The notes beneath the pieces were generated by a model. The model was not told the origin of the DNA and ran no database searches. It saw only the letters and a list, made by a program, of their open reading frames with translations. The position numbers and the translations under genes were made by a program. Positions 8,192 through 17,884 of a stretch of 58,925 nt of DNA are shown one piece after another (position 1 is the first letter of the stretch; each line of letters begins with the position of its first letter). Origin of the DNA: CAYUYV01 sp964522525 (GTDB taxonomy: Bacteria > Pseudomonadota > Alphaproteobacteria > JAJFIK01); the NCBI GenBank assembly GCA_964522525.1, contig CAZFWG010000019.1, forward strand, positions 1-58,925, in the 5' to 3' direction.

Positions 8192-9250
8192 CTATCGGAT
8201 GAAGCGGCGATATTCCGATATCGTCATGCCGGTCCAGCGCTTGAAGGCGCGGCGGAATGATCGCTCGTCGCTGTATCCCAAAGAGGAAAGGAGATTCTTG
8301 ACACTGATCTTATCGTCACAAGACAGGAGCTGGAGCGTCGTTTCGGCGCGCGACTGGTCGATCATGTCCCTCAGCGTCTTGCCCTGGGCATGCGCCAGTC
8401 TTTGCGCTGTCCGCACGCTCATATGGGCATCCGACGCAATCGACGTGATGGAATAGTCTCCACGCCGGCCGCAATTGCTGATCGCCCGTTGCAGTTTCAG
8501 GAGGCTCTCGGAGTGTTCAACCAGCTTCCAATAGCTGCGCAGTTCCTGAAAGTACCGCACCGCACTGAAATACAGCGCAGGACTGGGGCATTGGTTCTGT
8601 ATGTTGAGGAGTTCCCTTTTGAAAAAGAGGGCATTCCCCTTGCCGCTGCCTTCAAATTTCACGGGCGCGGAGTAGAACATGTCATAGCCCGTCTTCGGGC
8701 CGTTGGACGAGTATCCCAGGATGACGCCCGAAAGTGTGGCTTCGACCCCGACAAAGTCTTTGATCAGCCCCCAGACTTGTCCCAGACAGATTTCATTGTT
8801 CTGGCCGTTGTCCATCCAATCGAGGGGATGGTGAAGGATGAAGGCGGCTGTGGGGCTGCTCTCATCAAGGGTCATGGTCAGGCGATCCGCCACCAATTGG
8901 GCATTGTCCGCAATCAGGCGCAAGGCACCGCGGAGGTCACCGGCCGCCCGGGCCGCGTCACCCAGGCCGGGAAAAGCCGCCACGACCCGCGATTTGGCCT
9001 TTTCCAGGGTCAGATTTCCGTCGGGAAACTGCGCTGCAAGGGTGCGCCAGATCTTGGTTGGTGTATCATCGGGCAGCCGCTGCGTCCCATTAAGCAGAAC
9101 CGGAATGGATTGACCCGTCGCGCTTTCCAGCAGCTCGGGAGAGAGGCCCCGCGACAACGCGAATGTCACCGCTTCCGTCACGAGGCTCGGCGCCACCAGA
9201 TGGGGACTGATCGGGGCACCCGGAGATGTCGCCGAGGGATCTAAAGTCAT
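8192..9250 (-). CDS. AraC-family transcriptional regulator
   Basis: A 352-residue regulator. The N-terminal ~200 residues look like the arabinose-binding-like sensory domain of OruR/ArgR-type AraC proteins (GDAARAAG and FILHHPLDWMDN features). The C-terminal ~90 residues form two helix-turn-helix motifs: first SITSIASDAHMSVRTAQRLA, then SVKNLLSSLGYSDERSFRRA with the PxxYR-like ending ISEYRRFIR. It lies on the same strand as, and 172 bases upstream of, the serine hydrolase, and is divergent from the DAPG-hydrolase-like gene at 9493. Either may be its target. The effector is unknown. Confidence 0.9.
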   Translation of the reverse strand: MTLDPSATSPGAPISPHLVAPSLVTEAVTFALSRGLSPELLESATGQSIPVLLNGTQRLPDDTPTKIWRTLAAQFPDGNLTLEKAKSRVVAAFPGLGDAARAAGDLRGALRLIADNAQLVADRLTMTLDESSPTAAFILHHPLDWMDNGQNNEICLGQVWGLIKDFVGVEATLSGVILGYSSNGPKTGYDMFYSAPVKFEGSGKGNALFFKRELLNIQNQCPSPALYFSAVRYFQELRSYWKLVEHSESLLKLQRAISNCGRRGDYSITSIASDAHMSVRTAQRLAHAQGKTLRDMIDQSRAETTLQLLSCDDKISVKNLLSSLGYSDERSFRRAFKRWTGMTISEYRRFIR

Positions 9251-9492
9251 GCTCGTGCCCTACTCCTGACAGGCGAGAGATCCAATCCTTTCGTACTAGT
9301 ATTGCTTTGGATGTTAGTGGGCGTCCTCTGTCGGCGACAGGACATTTGCTGCCAAAAATGGCCGATTGCGCCATTTGTGGTCCGGTGAAGGGCCTGCGAT
9401 GGCCGATTGGCGCGAATTGCTCTCCCCGCGCGCATCAAAGGGGCCTAGTCCTGGAGACATCGACGTCTTGATGAACCAGGAGGCAGGGGGCC

Positions 9493-10344
9493 TTGAGCAC
9501 GCTTCAGATGCCGGCCGCGCGCGAATACGGATGGGACCTCAGGTCCACGTCCTCCTCGCATTTCGAGATCTATCAGCGCAACAACGGCCAGTTCTGCGTT
9601 GTGCTAAACCATGCGCTCCTGCGCGGCGTTCGCGCGGAGATGCTTCATTGGTGGTTTCTCAACTTTCCCAACCTGCGCGTCAAACTCATTGATATTCCAG
9701 GCTATGAGAGGACGCGCGTGCCCGCCTATCTTCTGTGGCATCCGATCGACCACTACAACGCAACGCTTTCGGGCACGCTCGGGCCGAACAATACGGCGCG
9801 CCAAGGCGCTTCCATCCTTATTCAAGAGGCCATGCAATATGACCGGTTCGGCTGGAAATACCCGGTCGATACCAAGGTCAAAATCTTCTATGTGGGATCG
9901 GATGGCTGGGCCATGGGCCGCACGCTTCCCCTGTTCGGGCCGGTCATGATGCTGCGTATCCATTTCAAGGATATCACGGAGAACGGCCAGCATATCGGCG
10001 TCCACTATCACTATGAGGTCGTGATCGGCGTAAGCGCCGACAACATGATCGCTCGCCAGATCAACAAGCGCATATCCGCCGAATATGGGCCGGAATTCTT
10101 CGATGCCTGGCACCGCCACAACGTGATCGAAGTGGGCGTTTTCGAGAACTTTCTACGCCCTCTGTTTGCACAGAAGGATGACCTCAACGCCCTCGAGTTC
10201 CGCCGCGAAATGGACGCAAAGCCTGACATCGTGGCGCCGCTGGTCGGCTACGACAGGGCCCTTTTCGAGGAGCGTTTGGCCGGTTTTAAGAACGCGGCCA
10301 ATCCCTATCACCATCAAGCCTTTGACAGGCCGAGCTTTCTTTGA
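9493..10344 (+). CDS. DAPG hydrolase (PhlG)-like protein
   Basis: A 283-residue soluble protein resembling the 2,4-diacetylphloroglucinol hydrolase fold, which breaks a carbon-carbon bond with a zinc ion. Seen: a GVRAEMLHWWF motif like the MFDWWF of that family, LLWHPIDHYNA with candidate ligand His residues, and an HNVIE (HxxxE) motif near residue 218 where PhlG has its second ligand pair. These motifs are recalled, not aligned, so the family call is moderate and the substrate is unknown. The TTG start at 9493 has AGGAGG nine bases upstream; an ATG five codons later is an alternative. It is divergent from the AraC regulator, which may control it. Confidence 0.6.
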   Translation: MSTLQMPAAREYGWDLRSTSSSHFEIYQRNNGQFCVVLNHALLRGVRAEMLHWWFLNFPNLRVKLIDIPGYERTRVPAYLLWHPIDHYNATLSGTLGPNNTARQGASILIQEAMQYDRFGWKYPVDTKVKIFYVGSDGWAMGRTLPLFGPVMMLRIHFKDITENGQHIGVHYHYEVVIGVSADNMIARQINKRISAEYGPEFFDAWHRHNVIEVGVFENFLRPLFAQKDDLNALEFRREMDAKPDIVAPLVGYDRALFEERLAGFKNAANPYHHQAFDRPSFL

Positions 10345-10452
10345 AGAAGGGGCGGGAAAAGGCAGCGCGCGAGGCCCTTGGGGCAGGGAGCAAACCGATT
10401 TATATTGGCGTTGCTCTGGTTTGTTCTCCGCTCTCTAACGGGGTGCCGGAAA

Positions 10453-10935
10453 ATGCGCTCTCCAGCAAGACCCCAGCGAAGCCTGATCTGGTTTCCCAAC
10501 AAGAACCAGATTTTTGCCATGTCGTCCGTGGCCCTGACCCGCTCCGACCTCCCCGTGAGCCGGCTTCGGCGCGAGGCCATGGGCGCGGAAATTCTGTTTG
10601 AGGACGGATCCAGCGCCACGATCACCGGTATTGAGGGGCAGGCAGACAAAAGTGCCAAAGGCGTTGTGGCCCTGCTCCGGCTCATCTGGCCGCTCTATGT
10701 TCTGGAGACAGAGCTTGAATGGCGCCATCCGTCCCTGTCCGAATTCAAGAGCCGGTTCAGCGCGCTTGTCTTGAAGGCGGAGCCTGAAAACCTGATGGAA
10801 GTCGATGAGGATACGGAAACGGTTACCTTCGACCGGGAGGTCTTTCGTGAAAGGCTCGACAGGGCACAGTCGAGCCGGGAAGTGTTCGACTCGGTTCCGA
10901 TTGCCCGGCCCGACCATGCGCTGGACCTTCTGTAG
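10453..10935 (+). CDS. hypothetical protein
   Basis: About 160 residues from the ATG at 10453; the ORF is open from a TTG at 10378, and another ATG at 10519 (MSSVALTRSDL) is possible. No strong ribosome binding site decides between them. The protein is soluble, mixed alpha/beta, with an acidic C-terminal third (MEVDEDTETVTF). Codon use is like the neighbouring genes, so it is likely real. No family recognised. It starts 108 bases after the DAPG-hydrolase-like gene. Confidence 0.5.
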   Translation: MRSPARPQRSLIWFPNKNQIFAMSSVALTRSDLPVSRLRREAMGAEILFEDGSSATITGIEGQADKSAKGVVALLRLIWPLYVLETELEWRHPSLSEFKSRFSALVLKAEPENLMEVDEDTETVTFDREVFRERLDRAQSSREVFDSVPIARPDHALDLL

Positions 10936-11042
10936 CCGGTTGGTCGTTGCGGCCGAAGGGGGCGGGCGAGGGGGAGTGTCTCCAGCCCAGAAGTCGGCCC
11001 CGAATGATCCGTTGCTATTGCTCATGATGTTCAGGCGCCACC

Positions 11043-11708
11043 ATGGTTGAGTTTCTTTCCGCACTCGTCGTGTTTGCCCTGGCCCATATGGTTCCGTCAC
11101 GCCCCGGCATTCGGGCCCGTTTGACCGGCATGCTGGGTGAGGGGCTCTATCTTGCCCTCTATGTGGCGGTATCCCTTGTCCTGATGATCTGGGTGATCAG
11201 CGCCGCCGGTCGGGCGCCGGCCGTGTTCCTGTGGACCGCGCCGGTCTGGACCTTCTGGCTGCCAGTCATTGTGATGCCCGTCGCCTTCATCCTGGTGGCG
11301 GCGGGTCTCCTGGAGCCCAATCCCCTGTCGGTCAGCGTGAACCGTCAGGCCTTTGATGCCCGCCGCCCCGGCATTGTCGGCCTCACCCGTCACCCGGTGC
11401 TCTGGGGCTTCGGCCTGTGGGGTCTTTCCCACATCCCGGTGAACGGGCTGCTCGTCCATTTCATTCTGTTCGGCGGCGTGACCCTTCTGTCTTTCATGGG
11501 GATGAGGATCGTCGACAAGAAGCGTCAGCGCGTTCTGGGCGGGGAGACTTGGTATCAATTGGAGAGTGGCCGTCGCGCGCGCACGCTTAGTCGGATACTC
11601 ACGACTCGGACCTTGGCGGGTGTCGTCGTCGGCCTGGCGCTCACGGGCTTCTTTCTTCTCTATGCCCACCAAGCCTGGATCGGTGTCTCCCCCGTGATCG
11701 CGCTCTAG
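11043..11708 (+). CDS. NnrU family membrane protein
   Basis: A 221-residue integral inner-membrane protein with about six hydrophobic segments. It matches NnrU (PF07298): an N-terminal HMVPSRPGIRARL motif, a central VGLTRHPVLWGFGLWG signature, and SFMGMRIVDKKRQR in the last cytoplasmic loop. NnrU proteins were first found near nitric oxide and nitrite reductase genes and resemble isoprenylcysteine methyltransferase-fold membrane proteins such as NnrU/Z-ISO. No denitrification gene is visible here, so the role is open. Its end overlaps the convergent methyltransferase gene by four bases. Confidence 0.9.
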   Translation: MVEFLSALVVFALAHMVPSRPGIRARLTGMLGEGLYLALYVAVSLVLMIWVISAAGRAPAVFLWTAPVWTFWLPVIVMPVAFILVAAGLLEPNPLSVSVNRQAFDARRPGIVGLTRHPVLWGFGLWGLSHIPVNGLLVHFILFGGVTLLSFMGMRIVDKKRQRVLGGETWYQLESGRRARTLSRILTTRTLAGVVVGLALTGFFLLYAHQAWIGVSPVIAL

Positions 11709-12421
11709 GGAGCGTTTTCAGCCGGATCCGACGGACGCTCCGCAATGAAGGCAATATGGCCTGAGAATCTGAGCCTGAGATAGTTCAGGCGGCGGGCATC
11801 CCAGCCGCGCAAGGATGCCATCAAACCGAAGGCAGGATAAGCGAGCTCAAAACCACTGATGCGGCGCATGGTCAGTTGCCGGACGATGAGGCTCACGCCT
11901 TCCGGTCCTGGCCGCATGGCGCGGAGCGCAAAGCCATTATCCGTAAGCAGTCGATATAGCCCGTAAGGTGTGTAGTTGAAAATGGAGAAGGAGTGATAGG
12001 GCTCAAGATTAGACAGGGAGCCGACGAATTTCCCGCCGGGTCTCAAGACCCGGTGAAGCTCCGCAACCACCCGATCCGGGTGGCGCACATGCTCGAGCAC
12101 CTGCCGGCTATAGACGATATCGAAGCTGTGGTCAGGAAACGGCAGGGTGGTGCCGTCATAGGTATGGAACGCACCGTCTTGCCGGCTTCTCGTCGCCACT
12201 TCCGGCGAATGCTCAATATCGATGCCGGTATACTGGGCATTCGCGAACGTCGACTTTACGCTGTCGATCCCGTCGCCCGATCCACATCCGAAATCCAGGA
12301 TGCGGCAGGGCCCAGGGCCATGACTTTTCGCGATTTCGTTGAGCATGTCGGGTGCCGACATGCGACGGGCATGGTCCGCTGGGATGGATGAAGCGATCTC
12401 AGAAAATTCCGGGCCGAGCAT
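11705..12421 (-). CDS. class I SAM-dependent methyltransferase
   Basis: A 238-residue Rossmann methyltransferase (Methyltransf_11 type). Seen: ILDFGCGSGDG (SAM-binding motif I) near residue 42, TGIDIEHSP (motif II acidic residue), SFDIVYSRQVLEHVRHPD (motifs III-IV), and LHRVLRPGGKFVGS (motif V). Methyltransferases of this type in glycosyltransferase clusters modify sugars or lipid carriers; the substrate here is unknown. It is the last gene of a tight three-gene unit (GT4, YbhN-like, methyltransferase) on the minus strand, 12 bases after the membrane protein gene. Confidence 0.9.
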   Translation of the reverse strand: MLGPEFSEIASSIPADHARRMSAPDMLNEIAKSHGPGPCRILDFGCGSGDGIDSVKSTFANAQYTGIDIEHSPEVATRSRQDGAFHTYDGTTLPFPDHSFDIVYSRQVLEHVRHPDRVVAELHRVLRPGGKFVGSLSNLEPYHSFSIFNYTPYGLYRLLTDNGFALRAMRPGPEGVSLIVRQLTMRRISGFELAYPAFGLMASLRGWDARRLNYLRLRFSGHIAFIAERPSDPAENAP

Positions 12422-12433
12422 TGTTTTTGTCTC

Positions 12434-13306
12434 CTAGGAATGACCAAGTCTCCGGTGGCCCGCGAAAACGGCGGCCGCACCCAAAAGAGCGAGAGCATGG
12501 TTCAGGGCGACGGCCAGGAAGGCTTCGGCAGGCGGTGCATCGATAAGCACAGCCATGCTGGCCGCGATCGCTTCATTGATCCCGAAGCCTCCAGGAATGA
12601 TGCCGACAGTTGACCCGAGTGTCGTCGCGGCAATGTAGAGGATGACCTCGGCCCAATCATGGGGCAGCCCTAAAGCTGCAAAGCTTGCCGCAAGACGAAG
12701 AATACTGATGAACAAGGCTACAAGTCGCACAGCGACCATGGCCATCAGCATGCCCAATGATGTTTCCCGCCCGACAAGGCCAAGCGCACCAAGCGCGGCA
12801 AGGCCTGCGATCACGGAAATGATCAGTCCATAGCTCAAACCGAATGACGTAAGGGCAAGAGCGGAAATGGCGACCGTCATCGACAGGGTCAAGACAGCCG
12901 TGAGGGTCACCATCCGGGCGCTTGCCGCCAGACTGGCACCCGCCGTCACCAGGGCGTGTCCCCGCACGAGCGCGCCACCGGGCACGGGTAGAAGCTCCGC
13001 AACATAGGCCGTCGCGGTGACGACCGAAGCGCGCCCAAGACCGATGGTCAAACCTATGGCTTGGGCCGTGATGCGCAAGGACAGGGCGGCACAAAAGAGC
13101 GAGAGGGGCGTCAACAGACAGAGGTTGATCAACAGCGGCCAGGGCGAAAGCTGATCGGGCCGGAGATCAAGAGCGGCAATGGACCAAAGGGATCCGCCAA
13201 TCAGAAGCAGGATGCCGCAGATTTTCAGGCTCGCCCGTATCGCGGCCGAACGGACACGGAATGTCGCGTGGCGGACCATTTTCGCGATGGCTTGGGTGTC
13301 CATCAT
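12434..13306 (-). CDS. YbhN/lysylphosphatidylglycerol synthase-type membrane protein
   Basis: About 290 residues with eight or more hydrophobic segments, resembling the UPF0104/YbhN and LPG-synthase transmembrane family. Typical features are VPGGALVRGHALV and the PGGFGINEAIAASM motif near the C-terminus. Members act at the inner membrane in lipid or polyprenyl-linked intermediate handling. The ATG at 13306 overlaps the stop of the GT4 gene (TGATG); a second ATG follows at once and a TTG precedes. Coupling to a glycosyltransferase supports a role in glycolipid assembly or flipping, which is inferred. Confidence 0.82.
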   Translation of the reverse strand: MMDTQAIAKMVRHATFRVRSAAIRASLKICGILLLIGGSLWSIAALDLRPDQLSPWPLLINLCLLTPLSLFCAALSLRITAQAIGLTIGLGRASVVTATAYVAELLPVPGGALVRGHALVTAGASLAASARMVTLTAVLTLSMTVAISALALTSFGLSYGLIISVIAGLAALGALGLVGRETSLGMLMAMVAVRLVALFISILRLAASFAALGLPHDWAEVILYIAATTLGSTVGIIPGGFGINEAIAASMAVLIDAPPAEAFLAVALNHALALLGAAAVFAGHRRLGHS

Positions 13307-14424
13307 CAATGCTGCAAAGTGAAATTGGACATCGTGGCATCTGTCCGTGTTTCACTGTCCTGAATGCCAAGGCCATAGGCCGCCAACGTATCTGCTGCGA
13401 CACGTTCCCAGGTATAGAAATCCTTGGTGATTGCCGTGGCCTTTCTTGTGAAGCCCTGACGCTCCGTGTCCGACCAGGAGGCTATCTCGCGAATCCGGGC
13501 CTCCCAGGTGGATGCATCCCCTGACGGCAGCAGAAAGCCCGTCTGGTCATCAAGGACCGCTTCTCTCAACCCGCTGTGATCGGCGGCCAAGACCACACCG
13601 CCCGCCGCCGCGGCCTCTGTCGCGACCAACCCGAAGCCCTCGAACTCTCCTTCGGCCACGTCTATGTTCGGTACAATGACACAAAGCGCTTCCGCATAGC
13701 GACGGGTGAGTTCTTCCCGATCCAGGCGCCCCAGCAGGGTGACCCGCTCATCATCCAGGGCCTTGGCTTCGGACGCATCCCAAACCGTCCCCGCCACATC
13801 CACCCCAATGCTTGCCGGCAAGCGGGGGAGGACCTCCTGTACAAACCACGCCAACCCTTTTCTTTTCACAAGGCGACCCGAAAACAGCAATCGGTTGGAG
13901 CCCTGGTACCCGTTCGTACATTGAATATCCGATGCAAGGGGAATGATCTGGACATGGCGAAAGCCGTATCGCCCGGTCTCTTGGGCTGTTGTCGCGGAGT
14001 TGGCGAGAACGAGAGCGTTTTTCAGAAGAAACCCGCCCGCTCTCAGATAGAGACCATAGAGGGTCCCCTTGAGGCCGCCCCGGCGGGGATAGGACACATC
14101 GGTGCCATGGGCTGAGAGAACAATGCGTGTCTTGGGCGCCCGCATTCTGGCGCTCAATGCCAAGGGCCAGATCGACATGTCGCCGAAATGGAAGACGACG
14201 GCCTCGGAGCGTTGAACGAGAAGCCGATATGCCGTGGAGAGACCAAACCGAAGATGTGCCCATAAGCCTGGCCGCTGTCCGTTGGGCAATCCGGGAAGGA
14301 CAATTCTCTCTACGGAACAAAGGGCGGCCAACTCTTCCGACAGACGCAGACAATAAGTCTCCATGCCGCCCATGGCGGGTGGCCACTTTCGCGTGACGAA
14401 ACAGATGGCGGGCTTATCGCTCAT
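13306..14424 (-). CDS. glycosyltransferase family 4
   Basis: A 372-residue GT-B fold glycosyltransferase. Seen: the N-terminal glycine motif MGGMETYCLRL typical of GT4 enzymes, SAHGTD mid-protein, the C-terminal LFSGRLVKRKGLAWFV donor-domain start, and EFEGFGLVATEAAAAGG (the E-x7-E nucleotide-sugar motif). It should act on the cytoplasmic face of the inner membrane and transfer a sugar to a lipid or sugar acceptor. First gene of a coupled unit with the YbhN-like and methyltransferase genes; divergent from GT2 at 14944. Confidence 0.92.
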   Translation of the reverse strand: MSDKPAICFVTRKWPPAMGGMETYCLRLSEELAALCSVERIVLPGLPNGQRPGLWAHLRFGLSTAYRLLVQRSEAVVFHFGDMSIWPLALSARMRAPKTRIVLSAHGTDVSYPRRGGLKGTLYGLYLRAGGFLLKNALVLANSATTAQETGRYGFRHVQIIPLASDIQCTNGYQGSNRLLFSGRLVKRKGLAWFVQEVLPRLPASIGVDVAGTVWDASEAKALDDERVTLLGRLDREELTRRYAEALCVIVPNIDVAEGEFEGFGLVATEAAAAGGVVLAADHSGLREAVLDDQTGFLLPSGDASTWEARIREIASWSDTERQGFTRKATAITKDFYTWERVAADTLAAYGLGIQDSETRTDATMSNFTLQH

Positions 14425-14943
14425 GGCTCAACAGGGCCCTGGGTCGGACGGCAAAACGGGGGAACGCGGCCAGAATATTGGCTGCGGCGGCGCCCAAGCA
14501 AGCTTTTGGGCCTTTGGGGCCAGATCGACGGCGGTCCCACCGGGCCCCTCCGACCGACCCGGTCCCTTTTCATCCAAGGCGGCGGAATCGGGACCCCATC
14601 GCTGCCAAGCACGAAGAGCAATGCGCGACATGAACCCCACAATCCGGCCCGGGGGCAGCGCGGGATGTCGCGATCAACTTTGGGGGCTGGCGATGGCTGC
14701 ATGGAGGGGCCTTTACCTTCCCATCAGATCCAATCCATAGGGTGACAGGCGTTCTCGATTGTCTCTTGCCGACTCTATCAGAAATTGCTTTGCGGGGTCT
14801 TCCAAGCCCGCCGACCGTGTTCACGGCCCGCGCCAGGTTCGGCAGGTCTTGAGCCAGCCTAATTGTGCGGTGGGTGAGGTTTCCGATATAGGGTGGGGTC
14901 AAAGCGCGTGCCGGAGCACGCTGTCCAGGCGGTTGATGGGCCC
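14425..14943. other. divergent intergenic region between GT4 and GT2
   Basis: About 520 bases. The open frames here are short, in several frames, and not protein-like. I see no clear operator, hairpin or RNA gene; it must carry the two divergent promoters. Confidence 0.5.
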
Positions 14944-15906
14944 ATGAAACTGATCATTCAACTTCCCTGCCACAATGAGGAGGCGCAGCTGCCGGAAACG
15001 CTGCGCGCCCTGCCGCGGGCCGTGGAGGGGTTCGATGCCGTCGAGTGGCTCGTCATTGATGACGGCTCGTCGGATCAGACGGTGGATGTGGCCCGCGAAC
15101 TCGGTGTCGATCACATCCTCAAGCTTGAGCACAATCAGGGGCTGGCCGTGGCCTTCATGCGAGGCCTCGAGGCGTCCCTCAAGCTCGGCGCGGACGTGAT
15201 CGTCAACACGGATGGCGACAACCAGTATCAGGCCCGCTACATCCCGGCCTTGACCAAACCGATCCTTGAGGGGCGGGCCCAAATGGTGGTCGGCGCCCGG
15301 CCCATCGCCGACGTCGCGCATTTTTCGCCTCTGAAGCGGATGCTTCAGCATCTGGGCAGTTGGATCGTTCGGCAGGTGAGCGCGACCGACATCGACGATG
15401 CTCCGAGCGGTTTCCGCGCCATTCACAAGGACACGGCCACCAAGCTCTATGTCTTCAATCCCTACACATACACGATTGAGACCATCATTCAGGCCGGGCA
15501 CCAGGGGATCCCCGTCCTCTCGGTGCCGGTCGACATTAATCCGCCCACGCGTGAATCGCGTTTGATCAGATCACTGCCGCAATATCTGTGGCGATCGGCG
15601 AAGACCATTTTCCGCATCTCGGTGCTCTACAAGCCGCTCAAGGTGTTCTCGATCCTCGCCTTCCTGGTGGCCTTGCCGGGTGTTCTGGCGTTTCTGCGCT
15701 TCCTCGTGTTCTATTTCTCCGGCGACAGCTCGGGCAAGATCCAGTCCCTCGTCATCGGCGCCACGCTGATCGCGGTGGGCGTCGCCATCTTCATTGGCGG
15801 CCTGCTTGCCGATCTGGTGGCGGCAAATCGCGCCCTTCTGGCTGAGATTCGCGCGCGCCAGTTGCGGGCGGAGATCGAGACCGCCCACAGGGAAACCGAG
15901 CTTTGA
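14944..15906 (+). CDS. glycosyltransferase family 2, polyprenyl-phosphate type
   Basis: About 320 residues. The GT2 domain starts with LIIQLPCHNEEAQLPETL and has VIDDGSSD and NTDGDNQY (DxD metal motif), close to dolichol- or undecaprenyl-phosphate sugar transferases. Two C-terminal hydrophobic segments (about 225-250 and 265-290) anchor it in the inner membrane. The ATG at 14944 matches the usual family N-terminus, so it is preferred over the upstream in-frame start at 14893. It overlaps the next gene by four bases; a polyprenyl-phosphate sugar made here would be the natural donor for that GT-C enzyme. Confidence 0.92.
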   Translation: MKLIIQLPCHNEEAQLPETLRALPRAVEGFDAVEWLVIDDGSSDQTVDVARELGVDHILKLEHNQGLAVAFMRGLEASLKLGADVIVNTDGDNQYQARYIPALTKPILEGRAQMVVGARPIADVAHFSPLKRMLQHLGSWIVRQVSATDIDDAPSGFRAIHKDTATKLYVFNPYTYTIETIIQAGHQGIPVLSVPVDINPPTRESRLIRSLPQYLWRSAKTIFRISVLYKPLKVFSILAFLVALPGVLAFLRFLVFYFSGDSSGKIQSLVIGATLIAVGVAIFIGGLLADLVAANRALLAEIRARQLRAEIETAHRETEL

Positions 15907-17784
15907 CGACAGGCGACCCCCATTCTTCCCCCCTGTTTCTCCGGGTCGCTGCCGTCCTCATTCTTGTTGCCGCGATGCTCGTCTCCGACGGTTTTTTCAG
16001 CATCGACGAGGCCGTCTATTTCCTGGGCAGCCATGCCCTGGCCACCCAGGGCAATTTCGTTATCGAAAACGGCTATGAGACCTATGGCGCGGAGGTGCTG
16101 AAAATCTGGCTTCTGGTCGCGGGGCCCGATGGGCTGGTGCCCCAATATCCGATCGGGCCGATGGTCATCGGAGCGCCCTTTATCGGCCTGTTGGGCGCGC
16201 GCGCGTTCATCATCGGGAATGCCCTCGCGGTCGCGGGTCTGCTTTTTGTCACCCATGAACTGGCCCGAAAGCTCTATGGGGACGAAAAGACCGCCCTTTC
16301 ATCCGTGTTTCTTCTCGTGTTCGGCACGTTCACCCTCGAATACGCCTTCGGCATCTGGCCCCACGGCTGGAGCATGCTGGCCGTCGCCACGGCGCTTCTG
16401 TTCACGCTCAGGGCCTTGGACAGCGTAGGCCGCGCGCATGTCTTCAACACCTTGGCAGCCGGGTTTGTCATTGGTGTCGGCATTTTGTTCCGTATCGATA
16501 CATTCCTGATTGTGCCTGTCATTGCCATCATCGTCATTTTGTATGCCCGCAAACCCTTTCAAACGGGCTTTTGGGGCCTCGCGGGCATGGCGCCGGGCCT
16601 GGGCATCCTGCTTTTGAGCAACTGGTCGAAATTCGGTCTGATCAACCCGCTTTCCTACGGCGCGGAGGATGGAGATACGCTGCGACCGTCCGGCTATCTG
16701 ATCGCTGCGGGTGTCATCGGCGCGGTCGGCCTTTTCTGTCTTGCGAGCCGATATGTGCCGGCAGGGAAGGGCCGACACTATGCCCTGATTGCCATGGCGT
16801 CCCTTTTTGTCCTGTGTTCGGCGGCCCTCGCGGATTTGCGTGATTTCTGGTTTTCCTACTTTCGCGGTTTCTACGTCCTGTTCCTGGACATCACGCCCAT
16901 CCGTGATCCGCGCCCGGAGGTGGCCCAGCAGCCGGACGGCACCGTCTTGTTCTTTGGACTGAGCAAGGCCGCCTTGTTTCAGAGCCTGCCGTGGCTGGGC
17001 ATTGTGGCCGCGGCCTGGGCGCGGCCGATGACCGTCCAGGAAAAGCGGAGTATCGTCATTGTGGCGGTCACCGTCCTGTTCTGGACCCTGCCATTCGTGA
17101 TCAGGGAGTGGCACGGCGGCCTCGGCAATAATCTGCGGTATTTTCTGCCGATCCTGCCTCTGTTGTGCATCCTCGCAGCCCATGTGTGGTGTACGGTCTT
17201 TGACGGCTTTGTCTGCAGCCGCAAAGCGATCTTGAGGATGGTGATCGGGGGCATGGCCTTCGCCGTCCTGGCCATGGTGGTCCTGCCGTCCGGTTTCGTC
17301 GGCGTTCAACAAAAGCTGACGACCTTCATCTTTTTGGGGATGGTCCTTCTGTCCTCGACCCTTTATCTGCCTGGAATGCTGAAGCTGGTCGCGGTGCCGC
17401 TCGTCAGATACGCCTTTGTCGCCTGTGTAGGGGTGTCGCTTCTGATGTTCGCGGTGAGCAATCTCGCGGTTTCCCAGACTCACCGTGCTACGAATGCCGA
17501 AATCGCGCGCACTGTCGAAAAGCTTGAAGGCAAGGTGCTTGCCTTCGGTCCTCCCGAGTTCTTTGTGCCGCTTCTGCTGCGGACCGATGGGTTGGTCGGT
17601 CTTTCCCGGGATATCCAGGCCCCGGACATTCATACGTTTTTCAAGGCAGCGGTTGCGGATGGATACAGATTATTGCTGACGGAAGGGCAGGCCCTGCAGC
17701 TTACCCATCTGGACAAGGATTTTCAGATGGGCGAGGAATTTCTCGAAATCAACACCATCAAGATTCTTGAGATCAATGTTCGCG
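15903..17784 (+). CDS. GT-C membrane glycosyltransferase (ArnT/PMT-like), 3' end in gap
   Basis: An integral membrane protein with about 10-12 segments. FSIDEAVYF carries the Asp-Glu pair in the first periplasmic loop that is catalytic in ArnT/PMT-type enzymes, which use polyprenyl-phosphate sugars. It begins at a TTG overlapping the upstream GT2 stop (TTGA), so the two are translationally coupled. About 627 residues are visible, ending with a soluble region (EFLEINTIKILEINV); the stop lies in the 100-N gap. The frame running past the gap is antisense to the LysM gene and not real. It probably adds a sugar to an envelope glycan, lipid A or protein. Confidence 0.85.
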
Positions 17785-17884
17785 NNNNNNNNNNNNNNNN
17801 NNNNNNNNNNNNNNNNNNNNNNNNNNNNNNNNNNNNNNNNNNNNNNNNNNNNNNNNNNNNNNNNNNNNNNNNNNNNNNNNNNNN
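17785..17884. other. assembly gap (100 N) between convergent genes
   Basis: Exactly 100 N. The 3' ends of the GT-C enzyme (plus strand) and the LysM protein (minus strand) both run into it, so the missing sequence includes both stops and probably a terminator. Confidence 0.98.
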
